Source: Galerina marginata (taxonomy: Eukaryota; Basidiomycota; Agaricomycetes; Agaricales; Galerinaceae). Taken from it: a DNA stretch of 64,000 nucleotides. The DNA lies in contig JAECYW010000019.1 of assembly GCA_023014335.1 (NCBI GenBank), positions 248,001-312,000 on the forward strand. The letters are read 5' to 3'. Under the pieces are notes generated by a model, which was not told where the DNA came from, ran no database searches, and was given only the letters and a program-made list of their open reading frames with translations. Positions 1-11,501 of this stretch are shown piece by piece (within the stretch, counting starts at the first letter, position 1; every line of letters begins with the position of its first letter). A program made the position numbers and the translations under genes.

Positions 1-961
1 GCACGTACAATTTACGTGCCTTGGAAAATGCCCCCGGTGTAATTCGATCATCCGAGGAGTAGTCGTCTGTACGTGTACGACGTTGCGCCAGAAATACTTA
101 TTACTGGCCCCCAATACTTCCTTTTCATTTCAATTCCATTTGCGATACGTGGGGTCTAGGATTTCAAACTATTCTCCTAGGAATGAATCATCCCTACGCC
201 GCATGATACATGGGGGTCGTTGTGGCATTGCGCTAACCTCAAAGAAGAGTCCAACTAATCCGAAGTCGAAGTATTTAGATGATTCTCATCCTTTGACCCG
301 TGAATTAGGCATTACCACTCGGAGAATGGATTGTACCAGTCGCCAGGAAGTAGAAACGCCTTAATCTCGAAATAGAGGGCGGTTGGTGACCATTCATTGC
401 AAGTATTTTTTTGATTTCCGAAGAGTTCCAAAGCGAACGTGCGTTATTGAAGGATCCACGTCTGGTAGACTGGCTAACATTCTAGCAATCTATGTACTCA
501 TACGGTCATAGGCCCCTGACCCGAAGGTTGTTTGCCTCACGGTCTACGACGTTTGTGTTACTCAATTAAATTTAATCTCTGGTAGATGCGTAGAAGAAGA
601 TAGGTTTCGAAATTTAACAGTCGTATCAACTGGCTTGAGTCCTCACCCGCTAAAAATGGTAACTTGGGAGCTTTAAGCGCATGGTGGTTGAAGAGAAGCA
701 ACGGAATCAGTGGACGTATTTGATGGAAATGCACAGAAAAGCACAGAGCTCTGGTGAATGTAGCTCAAAGGAAGACCGGCAGTCCTAGAGCACCGACGTT
801 ATTATCCATGGCAATATTCACAGGCACTTCCTCAGATCCTCGTTCCGGAGGATCAATCATAATAATGAACGATATAAAGCACACAAACAATCCACCAACT
901 TTCCTCAGCTCGCTTTCAATCCTCAGTCAACGAAAACAACTTAACACTCAGATTAAAGACC
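1..961. other. No gene recognised
   Basis: Open frames here are short and carry no signal peptide, domain motif or convincing splice pattern on either strand. The last 200 bases probably hold the promoter and 5' UTR of the secreted protein gene starting at 962. Confidence 0.5.
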
Positions 962-1481
962 ATGTTCAACGCCACATCTTTCATCGTCAGCGCTTTCGCT
1001 ATTTTCGGAGTCGTCGCCGTCACAGGAGCGACACCTCTCGTTAGCCCAGAGGCAAACAACACGGTACGTCTGTTCATTTTGCGCTCCAGTTTTACTGAGT
1101 TCATGGCCTTACACAGCCTTATTTACAGCCCGCCGTTGTCAGTACCTACGTCACCTTGTGCAAAACTACCTATAACACCGGATGCATTAATTTACTGGTT
1201 GAAACCGACAAATGTATCAACTTTGCTGGCCCTTTAGACTCAAATAACAAAGCAGTTAAGGGAGTTTCTATCCCAGTCGGCTATGTCTGCACCTTTTCCG
1301 AGTAAGTTTGCTTTACTGTGTTTTCCCTTGCGTACATATTAGTCTAATGCGATCCGAAAATAGTGCCTTTGGCTGCGCGGGCGGACAGGACCTTACTTTA
1401 GTTGGCAAAGCTGCCTATGTAAGTTTGAGCCCCCTGCTCTTCAGCAACGTTGCTAGCTCTCTCATTTGCCGTACTGTTTAA
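962..1481 (+). CDS. Small secreted beta/gamma-crystallin-like protein
   Basis: Three exons are seen: 962-1063, 1129-1301 and 1364-1481, with GT-AG introns of 65 and 62 bases. The reading frame is kept throughout and ends in TAA. The protein is about 130 residues. The first 23 or so residues form a signal peptide ending near VTGATP. The mature part has a spaced cysteine pattern (VTLCKTTYNTGCINL, TDKCINFAG, GYVCTFSD, FGCAGG) and ends in ASSLICRTV. This layout, with a C-terminal S-S-x-x-C-R motif, resembles the short secreted crystallin-fold proteins common in Agaricomycetes; that family link is from memory of the pattern. Role unknown, presumably extracellular. A shorter last exon is possible because a GTAAGT lies at 1419, but splicing there would leave an intron of only 25 bases. 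Confidence 0.7.
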
Positions 1482-2630
1482 TGGTTTCGAAGTCCCATTT
1501 CTCAGGCACGAGCGACTGTAAACCGTAAACCGTAAACTGCTCGTCAGACTTATGTAGCAATACGACGATATATCCATGATTTCGCAGTTGGGGACTAGCA
1601 CGGAAATTTCCGGTGACCGTTCCTCAGCAACTCCTGCCGAGCTTTGACGAAACTGTAAATTAGTAAACTGTTGCGGCTTGTGTGAGACTTATTAGTTAAT
1701 GGATGGATGGATAGATGTAAGTAACGAGTTGGTGTAGTAGTTGAGAGGTTCAAGTCTCGGACTTGACGTCTAGGTCGATGATATGAGGGACTCGGAGGAG
1801 GTTGAAAATGATACTTTGGCGGTGGAAGACTTAAGAAGGAAGGCGTATTGTGGCAATGAGCAAGAGTCATATTTTACAAGTCCCATTTTGTATGGAGCAA
1901 GACAAGAAGTTATATCGCCCAATATTATAATAAAAGGTGACAAATGAGCATAAAGAGCCTCTCCATGCCGTAGCGAGAACCGAGAATTAGAGCACAACTC
2001 AGATGATCGCGACGTGGAATCGGATATCCCAGTAGACGTGAACTGGAGGGGTTGATAAATATCAGAGGTCCAGGCAGAAGCGGTGATACTCAAGTGATAC
2101 TAATAGGGGCAGCGACCCAGATCCGAGGGTATGACGCACTGGCAATGCACGTGACGAGACCAAAATAACCCAAACGCCCAAATCGAAATTGACACCGATA
2201 AAGTACCACCTCATCTCTGCGCCCTCGTCACCCTGGCATGAACACCTCCAATGTTGCCGTCGACACCTCCATGGAATGGACTATACCACTGGCCCATTTC
2301 TCTCTGAGGATAATTCCAGTTTATGATTGGCACCCCGACGAAAATCTTTGACGACGCGAGGCAGAAAAAATTGGTACATCAAAAACAACTCTAAGCGATT
2401 GAAAGAATAAGAATCTTACGGAAAAGATGGAGTACCACAGCAGAAACGAAATGGTCGTGAGGCCATTCCCACACCTACGACTATACCAGTGGCAAGTATC
2501 TATCAAACTGTGATCCATCCGCAATTAGCACTTTGAAGCCTCAAGGCACGTCACGCGCTTTCTCTATTTCTGAAGGATATAAAGAAGAGGTCCGTGTCCA
2601 AGTCCATGTCTGTTCTTATCTCATAGCGCG
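1482..2630. other. Intergenic, mostly gene-free; contains a duplicated promoter fragment
   Basis: No coding exon is supported here. Near 1515-1540 there is a short run of GTAAACC units. The stretch from about 1985 to 2275 is a diverged copy of the promoter and first codons of the large minus-strand gene at 11502-21241 (listed separately). The last 100 bases should include the promoter of the phosphoesterase gene at 2631. Confidence 0.5.
1985..2275 (+). repeat. Truncated copy of promoter and start of the 21.2-kb gene
   Basis: Read on the plus strand, this stretch matches the minus strand of about 21500-21215. Shared blocks in the same order include GACGTGAACTGGAGGGGTT, GTGATACTAATAGGGGCAGC, CCAAATCGAAATTGACACCG and ATAAAGTACCACCTCATCTC, then ATGAACACCTCC, the first four codons of the large gene (M-N-T-S). 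After about 2275 similarity stops. The two copies lie about 19 kb apart in opposite orientation. The copy contains no continuing gene, so it is a pseudogene fragment or a duplicated promoter. Confidence 0.85.
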
Positions 2631-3535
2631 ATGTCGACCACTCGCAGAATCCGCATCGTTTGCATATCTGACACTCATAACGACGATCCCACCGCACACA
2701 TCCCCAACGGCGATGTTCTGGTTCATGCAGGAGACATGACCGATGATGGAACACAAGATGAATTGGAGAAAGCCCTGGCATGGATCAGAAACCTTCCGCA
2801 CAGGGTAAAGGTTATTATCCCAGGTCCGACCTTGTTCTTTTCTGCGATTTTGTCCTATAACCAGTGTATCACCTAGGAAATCACGATCTGGGACTTGACC
2901 CGTCTCACAGAGTGTATAATCCAGCAATGCATGCTCTCTTCTCTTCTCCTAGTGTCCAAGCCGATGGTGTTGTATTACTCGATAAATCCAGGCCTACATT
3001 CCTTCACGATGATCTTCTCTCCGTTTACGCCAATTCTTTCCAACCAGATTTCCTCAAGAGCAGTTATGCATTCACGTACCTCCCATACCCCTCTCCAGAG
3101 GCCACCGATGCTTGGGCTTCCGCACCCGACATTAGCCGCGGTCCGCTGGAGCTCTGGCTAACCCACGGTGCGCCTAAAGGCCGATTGGACCAAATCCACA
3201 TCGCCGGATTAATGGGATGTGAAGCCCAGCGACAGAAGGTTGCGACAGCTCGACCGCTCGTGTGCGTCTTTGGACATTTTCATTGCAGTTACGGTGTCGA
3301 GAAAGTCGTTTGGCACGACACTCTCGATATAATTGACGGAGATTCAGACGGGATAAAGGAATGTGTTACTCTGACTGATGAAAACCGTGATAGTCCCTAT
3401 GATTTTACAAGTCTCAAACGTGGGAAGGAGACGGTATTCATCAACGCAGCCTGGATGACGATGGAGAAAGGCAAAGTTGAAAAGCGTAATAAGCCAATTG
3501 TTATTGATTTGGAATACTCGTTGCCACCTAATTAG
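2631..3535 (+). CDS. Calcineurin-like metallophosphoesterase
   Basis: Two exons, 2631-2823 and 2877-3535, split by a 53-base intron whose removal creates the GNHD motif. The protein is 283 residues. Metal-binding motifs of the calcineurin-like phosphoesterase fold appear in order: SDTHN (residues 13-17), GDVLVHAGD (27-35), GNHD (65-68), LTHGAPKG near the middle and FGHFH in the C-terminal half. No signal peptide or membrane segment is visible, so it is probably cytosolic. The order and size fit the small eukaryotic MPPED/UPF0046-like group, predicted two-metal phosphodiesterases; the true substrate cannot be told from sequence. The start is chosen because the ATG is followed directly by the first beta strand (RIRIVCISDTH). 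Confidence 0.88.
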
Positions 3536-3614
3536 TCACTACTTTTTACTGTCTTTTGTGGACTTATTCTTGTACACGCTATTCAAACCTGATATAAATA
3601 CTACACCGGCTGTC

Positions 3615-4979
3615 TTACCCATCAGTCCTGGCTTCCATCTTACCAACAAGGGACGCGCCATACCCCGCCGTCGGACGGCGCCTCCAGCTTGGGATGAGCC
3701 ACTCTTCTGGTCCAGCAACTCCATAGCCTCTCGCCAACGCTGTCATGAGCAGGACAATGACTGAGAATATCTCAGACCATACCGTCGCAACTTGAGCGCC
3801 CATGATTTGCAATGCAATACTAAACAGTAGGCAGACGCTCCACCAACCGATCCCAATAAGCCAACTCCTAGGCCTGACGGCGACTAACTCCCATCGACAT
3901 ATCCTGTCGACAATATCAAATGGAAGTGAGCAATAACCATGATCGGCTGTGTAACCTGAGCCGTGAATCGATCCGAACCGGATGTCGACCATACCTTTGT
4001 CGTTCTTAGCGGTTTTGAGCGTAGCTAGTCTCTCGAGGATGTGTGGAGGCATATTGGAGTCGGAGAGAGAGGTTATTTTCACTCGAGGGTTTCCACCGAG
4101 CATTAATAGGCCGGTGGCCCCAACTGCCCATAAGAGCAAGGAGGCGACCTGGACCACGAATGGGACGAGTACGCCAAAGATGTTATCCTTGAAGATGCTA
4201 AAAACGGACGCTATGGATAAAAATATGACCAGGACGTTGACGACGATTAGGGCGATTAGAAGAGGTCGAAAAATCACGCCAAGCTTGGCGCTGAGTTGGA
4301 AGTCTTCTTCCATCACTTCGTCCATCCTCTCCAAGCCATCCGGGTTCATTAATCCCGCCGCAACGAGCAGTATACTTCTAAACTGCATGCGAGCTTGGGC
4401 CTCAATGGTATATGGTGTGTCCTTCTCTGGTAGGAGCAGGTCGCAAATAAACGCCTGACCTCCTCGACTTCCGTCAATCAACTTTGTTGGCCGGCGTACG
4501 TGGGATTGACCAACTTCGTTCCAGCCTTTTGCTTCCTTGCGTCCCTCCGTAGGCGATGTCCAAGCTGGGGAGTCCCACATCTCGAGTCGATTCCTAATGG
4601 TGCAAGCAAAGTACGCGTATCTTGAGGGCTTCGAGCACGTCACACCAAAAACGCTCGCAATGGAGTCATTGCCCCATTGGACGGCTCGTTGCATAACTTG
4701 CCAGCCCCCGCGCGGTTGAAGGCCGATGAAAACACATCCTTTGATGGAAGAATTCCACCATTGTGGTTGGGTGCTCGCAAGCCCAGAATCGCTCACTATC
4801 ATGGCGATAAGGTCGACTCCACCAGGCGTTAGTCCCCCCTGCCATGCACCGCTGGCAGCCGGGTTTGCTACACGTTCTGCAAGCGGTTCAACGGTAACAT
4901 CTGGGCTAGGTTCAGGATGCCGACCTTCAGCTAAGAGAAACGGCAGAAGGGACATACCAAGTACCGGCACTGGAGGCAT
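3615..4979 (-). CDS. Fungal membrane protein, four predicted transmembrane helices
   Basis: One open frame of 454 codons begins at an ATG at 4979. The N-terminal half is soluble, with a WW-containing segment (PQWWNSSIKGC) and several cysteines. Two adjacent hydrophobic helices follow (around LLIALIVVNVLVIFLSIAS and FVVQVASLLLWAVGATGLL), then a hydrophilic linker and two more helices near the C terminus (WWSVCLLFSIALQIM and IFSVIVLLMTALARGYGV). The tail is short and basic. No enzyme motif was recognised. A hydrophobic open frame on the same strand at 5014-5298 (with SPDVLQYVHLADAFYNYA) could be an upstream exon or the decayed N terminus, but no phase-compatible splice was found. The model may therefore lack its true start. 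Confidence 0.6.
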   Translation of the reverse strand: MPPVPVLGMSLLPFLLAEGRHPEPSPDVTVEPLAERVANPAASGAWQGGLTPGGVDLIAMIVSDSGLASTQPQWWNSSIKGCVFIGLQPRGGWQVMQRAVQWGNDSIASVFGVTCSKPSRYAYFACTIRNRLEMWDSPAWTSPTEGRKEAKGWNEVGQSHVRRPTKLIDGSRGGQAFICDLLLPEKDTPYTIEAQARMQFRSILLVAAGLMNPDGLERMDEVMEEDFQLSAKLGVIFRPLLIALIVVNVLVIFLSIASVFSIFKDNIFGVLVPFVVQVASLLLWAVGATGLLMLGGNPRVKITSLSDSNMPPHILERLATLKTAKNDKGMVDIRFGSIHGSGYTADHGYCSLPFDIVDRICRWELVAVRPRSWLIGIGWWSVCLLFSIALQIMGAQVATVWSEIFSVIVLLMTALARGYGVAGPEEWLIPSWRRRPTAGYGASLVGKMEARTDG

Positions 4980-7900
4980 TGGGCTCTGGATTGAAGGTGC
5001 TAATGTCTTGGCTTTATATGGTGGGCGCTAATTTTCTGCCCGTAGATGACCTTGTTCTTAAATCTGCGCGGCCACTGGGTTGCCTGGAATCGACATGAGC
5101 ATAATTATAAAATGCGTCAGCCAGGTGTACATACTGTAACACATCCGGAGAGCGAGTTTTGTTCCTTTGACTGCGAGATCTCATACAAAACGAATCTATC
5201 ATTGCGGCGATCATGAACAATACGTAAAGAAGATGGCTGAGCGAGGAAAGCTGAAGTACCGTCGAGACACGTTCGTCGCAGAAAGTTAAAAATATCAAGT
5301 TGGTGAAAATTTGGTGAAAATTCTAGAATTCGTGGTCCATCTGGACGCTGGCAGCTAGAGAAACTTTAAAAATATCGGGGTGAGTGTGTCAGCAAAGCTG
5401 AGATGGGCAGCATAATCATAAGAAATAATGACAAGAGAGACGAAAAGGAAATCAAGGTTTCAAGGAATAACATTTGATGCCAATGAACTCCTGTTCTAGA
5501 ACGCGTCAGACAAGGATTTTGGGATAGTCCTGTGCCTCACTTTCGACAGCGTTCAGGCACGAGACCAGAGAATGCAAAAGTGGACCAAGCAAGTTGGTGT
5601 TAAGCCGTACGTATTATCATGCCGATAAGTTTGTCATACTTCCTGAACGGCGAATATACACAGAGCTACGACCTCACTGATAGGTTCTGTTGCCAAAACG
5701 TTCGAAGAACCTGTGATAGACAAGTGATAGCCCGTGAACGAAGCGAAAAATTTGGGTTTATCAAGAACAAATGGTAACGAGACAGACCTATACAAAACGG
5801 TGCGACCATCATTCCATCCTTTTCTCTAGGAACTTTCTGACCACTTATGTTTGATACATTAATAAGGTTCGTGGCTAATCCTAGATTAGCAGAACGCGGT
5901 AAAGAACTGTACGTCAGTACAGGTCGAAATCAGCACAAATATACTGTCTTGCCTTGCCTGTCTCCACCTCAGTCCCAGTCCGCTGGCCCAATAATGTCGA
6001 AGGCCACAAGGCGATTGAGGGACTGGCATCACGGCCAATTTCGGACTCGGTGAAGCTGACAATGAAAAGCATAAGCTCTGAGCGGCTGAGGAAGACGCTG
6101 GCCAGCCTATCATGCTTTGGGATTGACCCTACCCAGCCAAACCTTAATTGCACACATATGCCTCGACTCTGGTCTATGACTCTCCGCAGGAGTGTACCTT
6201 GTTCCTTTAATTTAGTTGGCAGAATGAATGACTTCGCTCTTGCCGTAACTGCGCTAATAGACCCACAGGAGGATTTAGCCAGACCTGCAGTAATACGAAG
6301 GAGTGCGTTTTATACTCGACTGTCGTGATTTTTGTTTGACGAATTGCATACGGCTAGCCACCAAGAGCGTCCTACGAGATTTAGCTGAAACAATCGTCTA
6401 GGGAGTGATTAGGTGTTAAAAATAGTGACTAATAATGAGTCAGGTAAAGTTACATACCCCTCAGCGACTGAGCAATCACGACACGACTGCGCTTCTAAAA
6501 ACACAGCAGCAAGGGTTGAGTACAACATCTCAGGTCGAACTTTGCGACCGGCAGTATACCAATGGTCCATGCCACTGTCGAAGTAAATTATTAGGACTGG
6601 ACGGCAGTATACCGACAAGTAAATCGACAGTAGTGGATGGAGTTGGAACAGAACGTGATCGTATGACAAAGATAAAGGACAATACTGACAGCTGTCCATG
6701 GGCCGAACTTAAGGTTGAAGTCAGAGGCAGGGCTACATAGATTGAATGCGTTCGGCGAGTTCGCCAATACCAAATCCGTGTTTGATAATCCGGACATGCT
6801 CGGGGTGTTGGGGAAGAAACTGAGTGCGATCATAAACATCGCCTCTCTTCTTCATAAAATTCAATGCGAAGAAAGGCTTGCGGCGAACCTGGAGAGATGC
6901 TTAAGAAACATTTTGCATATAGAAATCAACACGAACCGTCATAGGACCATTTAATACCGCAAGCACCAGCAACTGAGTCCACTTATGCTTGAGGATCTGC
7001 CTCAGCAACCGCATTGCCTCCCATTCAATGCCAGATTGAAGATCCTAGCATGACATCGAACCCTAAAGCCAAAGGAGAAGAAGAACGCAAAACACACCCT
7101 CCCTTCATGCCAACGAGCTCAACATGAACGTTTCAATTCGAATTCCATTTTTCTCGCATTCAGTATGAAGTTGCTCTCGAACCAGGTGGACGGCTTGGTC
7201 GTTAACAGATGCCCAGAAACACTCTACGTTCTCATGCTTGGTGAATTTTGTGTCAGAAGCCATGAGACCGGAAGACGATAGATGAACCTGAGCTCACACT
7301 ACGCGCAAAAATAGTTGGCCAGATTTCAGAAAGGTCATTCGTAAGCATTCGGAAATATGGGCTGTTCGAATTTCAGAAAAACATTACCTTATGGAGTACC
7401 GCCGGTACTCCATTAATTATTTCGGTACTCCATATAGTAATGGTTTTCTGAGATTTGAACAGCCCATATTTCAGAATGCTTACGGGATGCTTTTTTGTTC
7501 TCCGAGAAACCGTTTTTGCGCCTAGTGTCATGACTCTGAGGCACCACAGCAGAGGTTCATTGTCAGGGCAGTCACGTGCTGCTTTTCGCACGCGACGCGT
7601 TGACGCGCTTGCCCACCTTATGTAGCCGTCAACCCGTCGATGTGTTCCAATCAGTGGCAATACACCATCAACCAAAAAAATCCATTTCTTTTGGCCTTAA
7701 ACTTTGAGAAATATCTACCCAGACCTTGTCAACTTATTCCGAAAGACCAAGATTTGCATGTGGAATCGAGATGCACGAACTTGGCACAAATATATGCAGT
7801 TGTCGTCGTTGCTCAATAAAATAAAATAAACAATACAGGAATATAATATCTAAAACATGTTTAGTGCAGTCTATTGGAATTACTCTAGGGGATTAAAATA

Positions 7901-8400
7901 GATAAAATAGAATTATATGATTTACCAACTCCTAAAGAGCGTTTGTTTCACGACATGTAAAATATTTATCTGCAATATTCTAGAGCTATGCAGCAGAATG
8001 TTAATCCGATTACTATGTAAGTCGATTACTGATTATGCGCCGGATTGATCTCCAACATGATCCACTAGACGTCAGTGGGGTAGTACTATTGCTTATAGTG
8101 ACTGGACGGCGCCCCTAGTTTTTACAGTCTCTGAAGTGATTCGGTCGACCATCTACCATTTAGTATAATGGAAATATTCAACAATGATCAGACTCCAGCC
8201 TGAGCTTACGCGGTGACTTCGATTTTTGATCTCACAAAGCTGGTAAAACGCTTACTCAAAGAATTTCGTTGAATCCTTGTCACTTAAACAATCAGTGGTC
8301 ATATCACAGGTCTGATACCGTGTGCCGCGTTATTTTTGCGGAAGTCAAAGTGCTAAATATACAGTGTCCTACAGTCCAAAGTCACTCAACACAAAGTCCG
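4980..8400. other. Long stretch without a supported gene
   Basis: Several frames of 60-124 codons are open on both strands, but overlapping frames look equally random and lack domains. At 5014-5298 (minus) there is a possible 5' fragment of the neighbouring membrane protein gene. At about 7264-7109 (minus) a short frame starts MASDTKFTKHENVECF and runs 52 codons; it has plausible protein composition but no recognised family. A foldback element is listed separately at 7340-7484. Confidence 0.4.
7340..7484. repeat. Foldback (MITE-like) inverted repeat
   Basis: Two 62-base arms, 7340-7401 and 7423-7484, are inverted copies with about seven mismatches. Both outer ends read CGTAAGCATTC going inward and share AAATATGGGCTGTTC and TATGGAGTACCG. 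The 21-base loop contains a further copy of the GGTACTCCATTAAT-type sequence. No long open frame lies inside, and no clear target-site duplication was seen. It fits a small non-autonomous foldback element. Confidence 0.8.
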
Positions 8401-10780
8401 TCAAATGCTACTTGTTAGAACGAAAAGCGACATTCCCATGAGCACGAGTATGGCAGTAGAAAGCGGCGTCCATCGGACAGCGGCACTGAGCGAAGGCGCC
8501 GTTCCTCCGTTGGACGCGGTCGTGTTTAACTCGTTACCGCAGAGACCTGAGCCATTGAGCATGTTGCTCGGTATAATAATCGTTGGAACACCGCCAAGAG
8601 TATATTGCGCATCCACCGTCCCTTTGGCGCCTGTTGCCCATTGCTGGCATGTGAGTATGCTGGTCAAAGATGGTGCATTAAGAAAGAATGGTGAAGACGA
8701 AACAATATGGACATACTTGATCAGGGAGGTAAATTGAGGATATGGTGTCGTGACTGCGATATTAGTGCCATTTCTAGGCTAAGAAGCTTTCAGGACGGCA
8801 AATCTGGAGGGAACAACGCCACTCACCGGGGACCCGACGTTAGTCAAGATCGAAATTACGGGTCCTTTCATGATGGCAATGCCGTATGGGCTGGAAGTCA
8901 GAATTTGAACCTCTCGTTTTGCCCAATCGGTTGTGTTGACCAGGAAGTTACGGAACTAATGAAGACCAAATCATCAATAATTATCAGTGTCGAGGAGGAA
9001 AAACTCGCTTGATTCAGAACCGCGATTAGCTTGTAAGCATCAGTTTTCTGGTATTTGGAAGGCCATAGTGGCTCCCGATTCATCTTTAGACGATAATATA
9101 GTACGCTCGGAGAGGTGTTATTTCGACCTTACCGGATCGGCATTACCGCTAAAATATTGCTCTTGACCGTAATACACGACAGGTATGCCATCTGACATGA
9201 ATGTAAAAGTCATGGCATTACTAACCAAAAACGATTAGAGCAGTTCGACGGCGAAGAGTTGCAAAAGGTAGCTTACAACAGGCTTTGAACATCAACCGAG
9301 AAATTATGCCATCGAGGTAAATCTTGATTTTCCAAGAAGTTCCCAAGCAGGCTAGTATCCTGGACGCGCTTCAGAGGAAATACAAAATCCAAACACGCGA
9401 CGGACCTTGAACAGAGTTTTGGATTGGGCTAATACATCGGTCAACGCAGAAATATTTTGGGGTCCAGGGATGGAAAACGCTGATACAAGAGCGGAATACA
9501 GCGGAAAGTTAAGAACCGAATCCAAAGCTTGGGGGCCCTGGTACATTGCAATGGGACTGGCAAAATTTAGAGCGAAGAAGTTTCCGTAAAAAGGACACAT
9601 ACGCAACGTCGGAACCACCAAAGACTTCTCCCATGCAAAATACCCCAGCTTTACCACAAAACTGAGGCCAAAAGTCGATGTTGACGTGCCTTATCACTCG
9701 CATCGTTAGTTTGTTTTTTGTTTGTCGGTCGAAGAGGAGTCATGAACGGTTACGACTCACTTGGCAGCTAATGATGAAGCAATGTACTCAGTCCAGCGTA
9801 ATTGTTAATGAGTAATGGACGTGGACATCACCATCGATGCGGAGACCGTCAATTGAATACTCCTGAACTAAATTAAATATCCAATCCCCATATTGAGAGA
9901 TCACTGTTGGATTCGTCGTGTCGACATCTGGTAGTGGGACCTTAGGATCGCCCAACCAACATATTTGTTCGCTGGTCGTGTTCGAAAAATCCACCGGACA
10001 GTACGGGTGGTATAACGACTAGACAAATGTAGAATCATTGCAGGAGCAAAATACCGCAAAACAAAAAGAAACACGAACCGCATCCTTGAAAAAATACTTG
10101 GAATAGTCTGGCGTCGTAGATGTTGCCATCACGTTGTTGACCACCACGTCTACCATGAGATACCTGGTGCGTACGAAGCGTATGGGAAATGCGCTTGGAA
10201 TCCAAAACTAGTTTCGCTTACATTCCACGGCGATGCACCTCAGCTGAGAGAGCTTTGAGATCAGCTGCGGAGCCGAATCGACTGTTCAATTGTGAAACGT
10301 CCTGTATCCAATAACCATGGTAGGGGTCACCATATGCTGTTCGGGGACCTTCGTAGTTTTGGTTAACAGGACTAATCCAAACTGGAGGGTGTCAGTCAGA
10401 TATGCACTTAAATTGGCACGGTAAAGCTGACGGACTTGCGGTGAATCCAGCATTCTGAACATAATCCAAATTCTGTCGGATCCTGGATTGAAATACTGAA
10501 TGAATGGAGAGGGATAATGTGGGAAAGAGCTCACGTATCCCATGTTCCTCCACACCAAGTTTGTTGAGCGGGATTACAAGAGGTTAAGTCTGCGCCCTCC
10601 GTCAAGGCAAAACGGTCGACGATAATTCTAAACCCGGCCCGGAACATTAGCGATTGGTGTTGTTAGACGGAAACATCAGACTTACTGATATATAGAACGG
10701 CCTCTCCATTGCTCTGCAGTTGCAGCGAATGCAAAGTCTGAAGCAAAAGCGAATGCGAGGACCGAAGAGAAGGGCCACAT
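8401..10780 (-). CDS. GPI-anchored GH13 protein, AgtA-like alpha-glucanotransferase candidate
   Basis: Fifteen exons give 535 residues: 10780-10686, 10627-10535, 10482-10436, 10381-10222, 10163-10079, 10018-9832, 9767-9761, 9689-9603, 9556-9406, 9359-9277, 9220-9133, 9083-9009, 8955-8827, 8778-8717, 8659-8401. A signal peptide opens the protein (MWPFSSVLAFAFA). GH13 regions follow: IIVDRFALTEG, WCGGTWDTI, FTAIWISPV, VDVVVNN (136-142), GLRIDAAKH with nucleophile D222, GEV with acid/base E246, FLENQD with D317. The C terminus has NTTASNGG then a hydrophobic tail, a typical GPI signal. Two active-site His of true alpha-amylases are replaced, by N142 in region I and Q316 in region IV. These changes plus the GPI tail are the known hallmarks of Aspergillus AgtA-type 4-alpha-glucanotransferases, which act in cell-wall alpha-glucan metabolism. 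Activity here is inferred. The intron after 9009 uses a GC donor. Confidence 0.9.
9761..9767 (-). other. 7-nt micro-exon of the GH13 gene
   Basis: The bases CTGCCAA sit between a TAG acceptor and a GTGAGT donor. Joined to the flanking exons they complete GLRID-A-A-K-H-V, the conserved segment right after the catalytic Asp. Skipping it shifts the frame. Confidence 0.85.
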
Positions 10781-11501
10781 GGACGAGGTGATGCAAAGGA
10801 GGGCATGAGCCTACGAGATGTAGCTCTCACTCGACGACCTCACTCGACGGCCGCTTGCTACCCAGATTAGATGGCCAAGCTTTCTTCCATGGCTTGGCCA
10901 TCACGTCCTCTGATCTCTGTCAGTCTGTCTTTCAGTTCTCGTGAAGGCGTCAGGGACTGAGGGAGGAGGCAATGCTTGCCAAATCCGTTTTGTTTGTGGT
11001 TGCTTTGCGGTTTCCATTTTTGAGCCGGTTAACCGAGGTTTGTTCCAAGCTGGAGCCGTCGAGCAAGTCGTAGGTCAAAGAAAGTTTCTTTGTATATGAT
11101 AGCAGACGAACTTGAAGACAAGCAGGGACATATTCATCTGTGGTAAGAGACGAGGTGACATCCGCTAGAGAGAACATGAAATGATTTGATCATGATTGAT
11201 TCGTACTAATGCATGCTAGAGTTCCTTGCATCCAGCCCATTGATAAAATAAGGACGGCTAAAATAGAGTACAGTTGTTTCTGAAAAGATGTTTCTAGTGA
11301 AACAAGGAGTAATAAGGTAATGTGAAGGATGCACACAGAAAATAAACCATGAGTTGTATGTACTTGTCCGTGTATACCAATGCAAAGGTCGATGGGTGAG
11401 TATGAGTATGACGAAAGAAATATGAACATGAACATAGAAATGACGCCCCAAGGTCCGAGTTCCGAGTACCAACTAGCTCCTGTAAGACTTGGAGCTGAGA
11501 T
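10781..11501. other. Intergenic between GH13 promoter and 3' end of the large gene
   Basis: No coding exon recognised. The part next to 10780 must carry the promoter of the GH13 gene; the part next to 11502 holds the 3' UTR of the large hydrolase gene. A second reading of the large gene is possible, with an intron starting at the GTAAGC near 11509 and a slightly longer C terminus. Confidence 0.45.

Noticed and set aside
1419..1443. An extra intron in the crystallin-like gene
   Set aside because: It would be only 25 bases long, too short for fungal splicing, and the read-through frame keeps the expected C-terminal SSLICR motif.
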